Assembly: GCA_037176705.1 (NCBI GenBank) | Contig: CM073887.1 | Span: 45,818,001 to 45,882,000 of the forward strand | DNA: 64,000 bases | Reading direction: 5' to 3' | From: Molossus alvarezi | Taxonomy: Eukaryota > Chordata > Mammalia > Chiroptera > Molossidae | In this document: positions 48,901 through 60,900 of the stretch, piece by piece | Layout of the letters: each line of letters begins with the position of its first letter | How positions within the stretch are numbered: the first letter of the stretch is position 1 | Position numbers and translations under genes: made by a program | The notes under the pieces: model-generated | Seen by the model: the letters and a program-made list of their open reading frames with translations, nothing else | Database searches by the model: none | Told to the model about the DNA's origin: nothing

Positions 48901-51900
48901 ACAAAGTTATACTGTATGTAACTTAAAAAGCTTCATATGGCTGATAATTGAAAATAGCAGTCCTTTCCTGATCCTACCACTCCTCCCATCAGCCTTGGAT
49001 TTTCCCCTTCTGGTAACCTGGAGATTTCCTTTGCTTCTCTGGTGAACTGGATTCTCTGTTGTTCTGTAACTCGTCTTACTATTTCTTGGTTTACATCTTG
49101 ATTTGTTTGAGAACATCTGATAGCTCCCTGTGAAAAGGTACACAGGAGATACATTTTTGAGAATTTGCATTTCTGAAGATGTTTTCATTTTACCCTCAAA
49201 TTGAATGGTTCTTCTTGTTTTTCTGGGTCAGAATTATCATTTGGACATTATTTTCCTCTACAGTTTTGAGAACATTGTTCCATTGTCTGTTAGTTTGCAG
49301 TGTTGCTGCTGAGAATTCTGAAGCCTTTCTGATAGCTGATTTTTTTTGTTACCTGTTTTATGTTATCTGTACTAGTGTTCTGAAACCTTGCATGATCTTC
49401 TGTTTGTCATCAATGTTCTGAAACTTCACAGTGACATGCATGGTTGTGGGCCTCTTGGATTCTGGAAATTCCTATTCATAAATTCCCTATTGTCACCAGA
49501 AATTGAACCCATGACCCTTCAGTGTGTGGGCAGACACTCTAATCACTGAGCCAGACTGGCCAAGGCAAAGTTTCCATTTTTAAAATGGCATCCTAAGTCT
49601 TTTGGGAGTGCTAGAAGTGTTCTGTATCTTGATCTGGATAGTGATAACATATGAAAACTCATTAAGCATTTAGTATGCATATGATCATGAATTACCATGT
49701 TCCTATATGGTTCACAGGTATTCAGCTTTGCTAGTAAACCTTAGCCCCTTTCAAAGCTAGTTTGCAGTCTTGAGAAGCTGGGGGAATAGGGAATAGGCAA
49801 CTGTCTAGAGATACTGAATCAAGGAGGATATCTAAGAATCCGCCTGCTTTTTGAATAACTTTCAAGAAATTCATTGAGCCTGTTAAGTCATTTACTTTAA
49901 TCTGCTTTCCAGCTTCCAAAAGTTTGTTGCTGTTAACTCTTCTTCATTATTTTCATCCTTGTTGGTGGGTATATGTCTTAAAATACCCATTTGCTTTTAT
50001 TTGAGTGAGGCTTGAGAGGGATCAAAATTATATGTGTACCTTAAAGCTATCATTTTGATCTAAAAGTATATTTTTAGTGCTAAATTTGTATTCATACTTT
50101 AAACCCAACATAGTTTTGATGTATTATTATTATTGTTATTTTTAAATTTTTTTATTTTTAAATCCTTACCCAAGTATACTTTTCCATTTATCTTCAGCTA
50201 GCATGGGAGGGAGGGAGGGAGAGAGAAACATCAATGTGAGAGACACATCGACTGGTTGCCTCCTGCACAATCCTGACTAGGGCTGGGAACTGAACTGCAA
50301 CTGAGGTACGTGCCCTTGACAGGAATCAAACCCATGACTCTGGTCCACGGGCCGATGCTCCAACCACTGAGCCAGACCGGCAAGGGCTTGATATATTTTT
50401 TTTTAATATACTGATAGATTTAGTTTGCTATTTGTTCAGAATTTTTGCATCTATGCTATAACTAAATTGGCCTTGATTTTCATTTTACTACTGTTTCTGT
50501 TCGATTTTTAAAATTAAGGTTATACTAGACCAGCGGTTCTCAGCCTGTGGGTCACAACCCCCTTGGGGATCGAACGACCCTTTCACAGGGGTCACCTAAG
50601 ACATAACAGTAGCAAAATTACAGTTATGAAGTAGCAACGAAAATAATTTTATGGTTTGGGGGTCACCACAACATGAGGAACTGTATTAAAAGGTTGCGGC
50701 ATTAGGAAGGTTGAGAACCACTGTACTAGACTCTAAGCACCTTTTCTTTTTATTCTTTGGAACAGACTGAATGATAGGTTCCTTGAAAGTTTAGTAAACT
50801 CACCTGGAAAGTTACTTAGGCTTTGTATTTCTTGTGGGAAGATTTAAAATTCTTAATTAAATAACTTTTCATAAGTTTTATTAGATTTTTCCAAGAATTT
50901 GACCATTTTGTCTTTTTAAATTTATTGATGTAAAAGTTTTAGTATTCACTGATATTTTTTAATCTCTTCTGTATCTGTAGTTATGTCCCCATTTTTTATT
51001 ACAATATTATTTGTTCTTCCTTTTATTTTTTTCCTTGTACAGTCTCATCAGAAATCTGTTTTATTAGCCTTTTTAGTAACCCAACTTTTAGAGCTTGGCA
51101 AAAGTATTTTATTCAGACTTCGTAAATATATTTTTGTCACTCTGTAAATTAGGATATGTTATGGAAAAGGTGAAGATGGACTTGGTCACTAAATTCTAAA
51201 TATTTGAGAATTGTGGGATACCCCTTGAAACTTGAAAAATATATTTTTCACAATAAAATAACAGGAAAGAACTTATCCCCAAATGCTGTTATCCAAAACT
51301 TGAGTTTAAGAATATTTTAGATAAAAGTATGAATGGTAGATGTATATGAATTAAGAAATCTAGCGATCCTTTGAGTAGCTGGGTTTTTTTTTTTAAAGGT
51401 CCTACAATCATAGAGCTATGCTTATGAGGTAGTACAAAGCTAAATGGATTCTTGGTTCAGTCTATTGTTATGTTCTTATAGGTAAACTTTATCTTTAACT
51501 TTTGAGGTTCTTTTACTAGCTTTTGTGCTTATGTGCTGCATATACCTTGTTTTCATAATCGGCTGTACTCATAAATAAATGGCTACCTTGTCAGGTGAAC
51601 CTTTCTCTGACTTTGTTTTACCTCTTTGTTTATATAGGTCTCGAAACATTTACACTTTAAATAGTAAGACGGCCAGTTAATCTTCTTAGAAAATAAGCAA
51701 CTTACTTTTTTTTTTCATTTGTATCTTTATTATTATTGCCTTAAGCTCATATCTTTAAATATGCAGTGAAAGGTATAACATGGATTGGTTAGTGGAGAGG
51801 CACAATATTTGTTGGTGAAGAACAGTCTACTATTTGGATGATTACATATGGTCAAATGTTTCTTGTATGTCTCTTCTTTAAATTGTTTCTTAGAGATTAG

Positions 51901-54900
51901 TGTTTATCACTTTAGCATTCTAGAACTTGTCTGTAGTACATATAGTTAAATATTTGATAAGTAGTTAGTAGTGTGACATGCTTGAATAGAAAAATTTTAA
52001 ATAGTAATCTTGAAGTTTAAAAGTTATATTTCATCCTTTTTCTCCTAGTTCTCTCTATTTATCCTCTCCTTTCGAGCAATAGATATCAGGCTAGTCTTGT
52101 AATCAATAGAAATATGAGCTATTCATCTCCCAACTAAAAAGGAGTTATAGCAGAGGTGTTGATAGTATAAAATTTGTAAATATTTTTTTAAAAAACAATT
52201 TACTGCTCAGCCATTGTGGTTCAGTGGTTGAGCGTCGACCCATGCACCAAGAGGTCGATTCCTGGTCAGGGCATATGCCCAGGTTGTGGGCCCAACCCCC
52301 AGTTGGGGGCATGCAGGAGGCAGCCATCGATGTTCTCTCTCATCGATGTTTCTGTCTGTCTCTCTCAAAAAAATTAATAAAGAAAAAAATTTAAAAAAAA
52401 AACAACCCCAAATTACTATCAAGTTCTTTTCAGAATTTGGAAGTACTTGTTAGTCATTTAAAATGTATTATGTTTATTAATCTTTATACATTTTATGATA
52501 AATTATTTTTTTAAGATCTCCAAGAGGCTTGTCCCATTCTCCTTGGGCTGTGAAAAAGATTAATTCTAGATGTAATGGTCATTATCAAAGTATGTATCAA
52601 AAGAGACTAACTGATGAAGCTAAGATTTTGAAAAACCTTCATCATCCAAACATCATAGGTAAGTTTAAATTTATTTGGTAGCAGTATCTGGTATATTATT
52701 CTGTTTATCAGAAACAGTTTATATAATCTCTTAACCAGTTACAGTAATAAAAACGAAGAGGATGGTGGTAGAGTTTGGTAAGAATCAAATTAATGTGAAC
52801 ATTCTAAAATAAAAGTATATTATTTAAAAATTTTTAAGTACATATTTAAAATTCATGGGAATGGTTACAGTCATTATGATGCTGGTACTATGGAGAATTC
52901 AGGAATATAAAATGATTTTTATTTAGATAATTTCCTTGTTTTCATTTTTAATATAAGTAGGGCTCATGAACCATTATATTTAGGAATGCATAAAATATTT
53001 TAAAATTTTAAGTAGTGATACTATTTGTAAACACTGAAGATACTTTAAATTAGATTACTGAATTAGTTTTATAAATAATAGCTGATTTCATTGTATATTT
53101 GTCAGTGTTAATCCAGATCCATTTTTAGTCACAGTATTGTAAAAAACTTAAGTACTGTACTATCCTATTTTAGTAAGAAAATGTTATGTTTCTTTAAGGT
53201 TATCGTGCTTTCACTGAAGCCAATGATGGTAGTCTATGTCTTGCTATGGAATATGGGGGTGAAAAGTCTCTAAATGACTTAATAGAAGAACGAGGTAAAG
53301 ACTGCCACGGTCCTTTTCCAGCAGCCATAATTTTAAAAGTTGCTTTGAACATGGCAAGAGGGTTAAAGGTAACTGTGCGATTATATTTTACATGACTTTT
53401 GTGGAACATTAAAAAACTAAGTACTTTATATTCCTAATTACATGGTAGCCCCCAATCCTTTCCCCAAAAGGGTTGCCTTAAGTAAAAGTTGCCTTATGGA
53501 ATCTTTTGCATTGCAGAGTGCACTATTTTCTTATTTTGATCAACAAAGTTGATTGTTTGAGGCCTTTGCGTAGTCTGAAATAACCCAAGTCAGGCAGTTT
53601 TGCTTACAGAGATCACGTGTTAAATTTAGTTGTGAAAGGATTAAATTTAACACAAATTTACTAATTATTTCTGAGGGTATAGCCTAACTCCCTGTTAATG
53701 CAAACAAGTCTCTTAAAGACTGCTTTATGGGATACATTTTGAGCATCATGAATAGTCATCTATAGGTCAAATTTAAAAAGGCTGTCAGTTTTTTGTTTTT
53801 TTGTTTTTTTTATCCTCACCCGAGGACATTTTTCCAATTTTGTTCTGGTAGAGTGGGAGGGAGAGACAGGAACAGAGAGAGAGAGAGAGAGAGAGAAACA
53901 TCGACGTGAAAGGGACACATCGAGTGGCTGCCACCCGCACGACCAACCAGGGCCGGGGACAAACTGCAACCGAGATACGCGCCCTTAGCGGACACCGAAC
54001 CCGGGCCTCTTGGGACCGCAGGTCGACGCTCTAACCGCTGAGCCAAACCGGCCAGGGCAAAAAGGCTGTCAGTTTTATGCAAATAAATTATTGTGCCTTT
54101 GGATGGACACTGTTAGAAATTTTGTATATCCTAAATAACTTAAACAGAAGTAATGATGGCCCCAGAAAACTGTTGGATGACTCAAATGCAGATCATGTAA
54201 TGATACTGATGTCAGAGTTGCATGTTAAGGGTTGAAATAAAATTGATTCATGAAATGTGAAACTGGAAAAAGGCAATATTTCTAAATGTATATGTTTTTA
54301 GCACATGTATAGAAAAACTAATTTTAAGTGGATAGGATAAACTAAATAATTTGAAATATTTAATAAATGGTTTTAAATATATAATGGAATCAAATTATGT
54401 TATAAATATGTTCTAGCATATTCTCTTTGTGGTAGGCAACATTTATTTATTTATTTATTTTTCTGTTAATCTTCACTTTTTTCATTGATTTTTCAGAGAG
54501 TGGGAAAGGGGGGGACAGAAACATCAATGTGAGAGAGACATCGATTGGTTGCCTTCCACATGACCCCAACTAGGTCTAGGGATCGAACCTACCACCCAGG
54601 TTATGTGTTTTTTGCCAGGGACTCAAACCCTCGACCCTTCAGTCCTCTGGCTGATGCTCTAACCGCTGAGCTAAACCAGCCAGGGCATGTGATAGGCAAC
54701 ATTTAAATTAAGCACAGTGAGTGTTTCAAATTATATTACAAGAATTGTCTCTATATCATTTTCAAACCAAGTCACAGAGTAGATGCTTAAATGCTAATGA
54801 ATGAACAAATAACAGTTTTGTAGGACATTTTTGATTATTGATAAATATTGTTAGTTGTCAGTTCTAAGAAAGGGTTAATGTGTAAAACAAAATATAGCCT

Positions 54901-57900
54901 TAGATTACATTTCTGCTTCCTCTGTTCTTGTGAATTTTGTGTTGCCCTAAGCTGTCTGTTATTTTGCATTATCTGAATTTGTTTGGAAAAAAGTATGATT
55001 CATTGTGAAGATTCCAAAATTATTCCTAAAAATTTCTAGCCTTAAGTAAAGTTGCAGTATATTTTGATATCTACTGTAGTATCTTTTTTATATCTTCACC
55101 CAAGGATAGGTTTTACTGATTTTTAGAGAGAGAGGAAAGAGGAGAGAAAGAGAAACATCGATGTAAAAAGGAAATATTGATTAGTTGCCTCCTGTATGCC
55201 CCCTGACTGGAGATCAAACCTGCAACCTAAGTATGTGCCCTGACCAGGTCAAACCCGAAACCTTTTGGATATATGGATGACGCTCCAACCAACTTAGTTA
55301 CCTTGCTGGAGCATCTTTTGATATAAAAGTATGTAAGATGGGTTTGTAAATAAATAAGTGAGCTTCTCTATAAACAGACATCCATTTCCAAAAATCTTTT
55401 AGATTTCTGGTTGGTATGGCAGACCAAGATAACATGGGATGTTTCCTTCTCTAGTTTAAAATAATTTGAAATGATGGATGGTTATAATCCTGTAATTTAG
55501 GAGGAGAGTTCAGATTATATTTGTTTGAAGGTTATTATATATATATATGGTTTGTATTTTTGCTCAGATGTGTTTAATTTTTCACTATTTTAGTATCTGC
55601 ACCAAGATAAGAAATTGCTTCATGGAGACATAAAATCTTCAAATGTTGTAATTAAAGGTGATTTTGAAACAATTAAAATTTGTGATGTAGGAGTCTCTCT
55701 ACCATTGGATGAAAATATGACAGGTGAGTAGTATTCTAATTTTTTAAATTTGTTTATATATAATTTAAAATTTTCTAGTTTTTATATATTTAAATAAATA
55801 AAAAGTTCATATTCTTCAAAAATCAAAAACTATTAGTAAAAAAAGTATGTAACAGAAAGTATTACTCTTGTCTCTTTCACTCGCCCCCTCTCTTGCCAAA
55901 CACACACAATATAAATTACTATTTTATTACTAGTATATGTTTTAACTGAAGACAACTTTGGGAGCTATTTCTAACTTAGATTGGAATTTTTAAGTGGTAG
56001 AGATCTGTGAATAGAAAGTAAAATTTTATTAAGATTTTATAAGGCATTCATTCAGCATCGGTGTAGTGACGGGTTGGGAAACCGACGGAAGCAGGAACTG
56101 GAGTGGGAGCAGGAGGAGGAGTGCTAGTCACGGCCAGTCGGCCGCTGTTTGCTCCCGGTCCCACCCCACTCGTTCCTCTCTCTTTGTCGTGAATACTGAT
56201 CGTTTTCTTCTTGGGGAATTTAGGATGTTCTTAGGACTGAGAGAGAGCCTCAAAGAGAAAATTTCTGCTTTCAGCATATTTAATAAATAACATTTGCATT
56301 TTCCTCTTTATATAAATGCTGTTTAGAACATATGTATACCTTAATTTCCAGCTAAAATTAAAGTCAAGTTGAATTGAAGGAAAAAGTCTAAATAAAGTCA
56401 TGAACCCTCAGGTTAAATAACTACTACCAATTTGAAACTTTATAAAAGGAGAATTTGTTAAAAAGAATAAAAATAAGATTTTTAGCATAATTTTATCAAT
56501 CCTTAATACATGAAATAGATAAAACTAAGATGTAAAAGATTTAGTAGATAATAAGGTAAATCTCTATACATTAGAATGTTTATTAGATTAAATATATTAG
56601 ATTACAAAAGAAAACCTCAGATTACGAAAAGTAAAGATAGCCCAGTGGTTGATATTTATTGTCCTCAGTGCTATATATCTAGATATTAGTAACACAATTG
56701 GAAACAAAAAAACCCAAACTTTTTAGGAATTTAAACCACTTTTAATTGATTATTGGCTGAAAGAAGAAATTAGTTTCTAGTTATAAAATATTTAGAAAAC
56801 ATTAAGAATCTAACAACAAATCTAAAGCTATTTGAGCCCTGGCCAGTTTTGCTCTGAGGACCAAAGGGCCATGGGTGCAATTCCCGGTCAAAGGCACATA
56901 CTTGAGCTGTAGGTGTGATCCCCTGCCCTGGTAGGGGTTGTGAGGGAGGCCACCAGTCAATATTCTCTCCTCCCTTCCTCCCTCCTTCCCTCTTCCTCCC
57001 TCCCCTTCCCTCCCTCCCTATCTGAAAAAAAGATCAATGAGAAAATATTGTTGAGTGAGGACTAGCAGCAACAACAAAAATAATAAAAGGCTATTTGATA
57101 TGGTCAAAGGAAAAATTTTTATTAACCTTTATGAAGTTGAATATTCAAATCAGGAAATAAAAAAATGAAGCTCCCAAGAAAACAAAGCAAAAATGCATTA
57201 ATGAATTAGAGTCTATTCTGTAACATTCCAGTGCAATTTATTTTTTTATTTAAAAAAATTTTTTTTTCTTTATTGATTTTAGAGAGGGAGAGAGAGAAAC
57301 ATCGATGAGAGAGAACATCGATTGGCCGCCTCCTGCATGCCCCTCACTGGGGATCAGGCCCACAACCTGGGCATGTGTCCTGACTGGGAATCAAATTGGT
57401 GACCTCTTGGTGCATGGGTCGACGCTCAACCACTGAGCCACAGCGGCCAGACGATTTATTTTATTGTAGAACATATCTAAGTGAATGTAAAGTTCATCCC
57501 TGAGGATACATTTTCAAACATAGCCAGTCAATTTTTATGAAAGAATGATGAGTAGAGGAAAATGGAGTATACCCAGTCCTTACCCTTTTAGAGCTCATAA
57601 TCTAAGATGGAAAGTAGCTCTTGAATAATACCACTAAAGTATAATGACTATTATACTACAAGGAGTTATGTGAATATGGCAGTGCCACTTAACCCAGCCT
57701 AGATGTTGAGAAAAGCCTTCCTAAATAAAGTGTTAAACAGAATTGAAGGATGAGAAGCAACTCGTTTCATCAGTTTTAATTTGAGATAGTATCCATGAGA
57801 ACTGAAAAAAGTATTGTCTGCTTAAAATCTTTGAATTTAGTTAAGGGCAATAAAGGAATGACTGTTAATTTATGATCTCATCAAACTTTTGTTGTCAAAA

Positions 57901-60900
57901 CAGTTCATTTTCATGAAGAAGCAAGTTAATTAGCATCATGGGGGAACTGCTTCCATTACCTTTAAATTCTATTCACAAATTAGGAAAAATGTCAATGGAC
58001 ATACAGGAAATGCACTTGTAGTTGGCTAGAGTCTTCCATTGGAACTGATATATTAGATCGAGTTCTAGAAAGCTATTTTTTAGCCTGGCAGATCCCTGTA
58101 GTAATTTGACCTATTTAGAATGGGGTAAGAATCCTTTTTTGCCACAATCAGTGCTGTGTGGACCATATCAGTAGACTCGTAGTTGCGAATACCATTAAGT
58201 GCCTCTTAGGTATAAGGTGGTGCAGGGGAAAGCCTTCAAGGAGCTTATATTGTACGTGACTGTTTTCCAAACTTCATTGCCCTAAAGCTGAATTAAGTAA
58301 AAAAAGGCTGTCATAGAGGCAGTTTTCATTCTTGCCACCTGATGCTGGATACTGTCCTAGTCTGGCATCTTTGTTCTCAAGTTATCTTCAAACAGAGCCT
58401 ACTTGCTTATTAAGTATCTCCAACAAAATGTTGAATGAATGAATGAGTGCTTATTGACTACAATCTTCAATTTTATTACTTCACAATTCTTAATTTTTCT
58501 CCTCAATCCTCCTGTTTGTTCTTCAAATATTAGTTTTCTTTCTCTTTTTAAAAAAATTTCTGGAGACCCTCAAGGCAGAAATTTTTTTTAGTTCTGAGGA
58601 GAAGCTTTTATTAAACATTCCCCCTGTTGTTGCTTTTCTATTTATTTGAAAGTCAGTTATATTTGGTTTGATTTTACTGTGACATTACTTGTGAATAAAT
58701 GCAGGTTAATAGCAATCTAATAGTGAAAATTTCTATTTTTAGTGCAATATATTACGCTGCCCAGTGAATGTTGTGTTTGTAAAAGCTTGAGTTTATCCTA
58801 GTCACAGCAGAAGTAGAGCCTTTAAATCTGAAAAAGAAAATTTATAAAATTATGGAAGAAAAGATAGAGTATGTTTGTTGACCACTGGATTTAAATTAGA
58901 AACCAATACAATAACTAGGAAAACCCCAATTATTTGGCAATTCAACCCAAATTTGAATAACTTGTGCATCAAAGAAAATGACAAGAATAATTGGAAAATA
59001 TTTTGAATTGAATAAATTTGTAACTGTGCACATGATTATATTAGCAAAAAGGATCAAAATCAATAACCTATGTCCCAAAGTGAGAAAGAGAAGAGCAGAG
59101 AAGATCCAAAGTAAACAGATGAGGGAAAAATAAAGATGAGCAGAAATCAATGAAATAAATACCAAACACTAGAAAATATTAATAAAACCAAAAGCTGCTT
59201 CTTTGAAAGATAATAAAATTGACAAATCCTTAGCTGTATTGCTGAAGAAAAAAAGAGGCCACAAATCATGATATTAAGAATGAGAGAGGTTATTGCCACA
59301 GTTTTTACGCATTTAATGATCAATAGATTATTACAAACAGCTCTATACCAACAAACTTGACGATTTTGATTAAAAGAATAATTTCCTTGAAAAATACAGT
59401 TTACCAAAATTGATATAGGAAAAAATAGGAAATCCCAAAAGCCCTATATGAAAGAAACATTTCCTCAAAGAAAACCCCAAACCCAGATATGTTTTCACTG
59501 TTAATTTCTATCAAACATCCAAGGAAGAAATAATACTGATTTTACAAAATTTTATTTAGAAAATTTGTTCTGAGACCAGCATAACTCTAATATCAAAACC
59601 TGACAAAGACATTATAAAAAAAAAAATCATAGTCCACTCTCCTTTGCAAACATATCTATAAAAATCCTTAACAAAATAATTAGCAAATTAAATCTAACTA
59701 TATAAAAAAGTATATCTGACCAACTAGGGTTTCTCTCGGAATAGAAAAGCTAATATTCAAAAGTCAACACAATTCACTATATTAACAGATTTGAAAACTA
59801 CATGGTCATCTCAATAGATACAGAAAAAGCATTTGACAAAATCCACCTTCTATTCATGATTAAAAAAACAAAACAAAAAAATACTTGCTAAATAGACATA
59901 GAAAGGAAATTAAGCTCAGAAAGGGTATCTACAGAAAAACCTACAGGCAACATTATCCTTAAATTTAGGACAAGGCCAACATGCCTGCTCTGGCCATTTT
60001 TATTTAACACTGTCCTACAGTCCTATTAAAGCAGGAACAAACTAAAAGCCATCAAGATTGGAAAGGAAATGAAATTGTTCATATTTACAGTTGTGATTGT
60101 TTAAATAGAAAAATCTAAACCTGCAAAAGAACTACTAGAATTAATAAGTGAAGTTAGCTGTTATATTTCTATGTATAGTTCATTGGAAAATGAAAAAAAG
60201 TTCTATTTACATGTACCGAAAAGCATAAAATATTTCAGAATAAATCTAATAAAAAAAGTCAACTGCCCTGGCCAGTTTTGCTCAGCCGTTAGAGCGTCAG
60301 CCCGCCGACCAGAGAGACCTGGGTTCGGTTCCTGCTAAGGGCACGAACTTTGGATGCAGTTTGTCCCCTGCCCCGATTGGGGTTGTGTGGGTGGCAACCA
60401 GTCAATGTGTGTGTGTCTCTCTCTCTCTTCCTCCCTCTCTCCCTCCTGCTCTATCTGAAGATAAATGCAGAAGTGTCCTCGGGTGAGGATAAAAAAAAAC
60501 TATATACTGAACACCATAAAACATCACTGAGAGGCAAAGAAGTAAATGGAGAAAGATCATGATTGTGGATTGACAGACTCAACACTATTACGATGTTAAT
60601 TCTTTCCAAACTGATCTAATATTCCTTCCAATCCTAATAAATATTTTAGCTGGATTTTTCATTGAAATTGACAGATTGTCTGAAATTTAAATGGAAATGT
60701 ATGTGGATCTCTCACTCCTGGGCAGAAGCCAATTATGTGATTCAACCCTTTCTCTTTTCCCCACATTTAGCAATCATAGAAGCATAGAAAAGGTACTTCT
60801 CTCATTCTAATAACAACATAGTTTGAAATAGGAAGAAATAGGCACAGATTAAATGATCTGTTTAAGGTAACAGGTTGCAAATGTCTTTGAACCCAGGCAA

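Noticed and set aside
53500..53530. A start or exon within PBK intron 5
   Set aside because: No coding continuity with PBK and no conserved motif; normal intron sequence.
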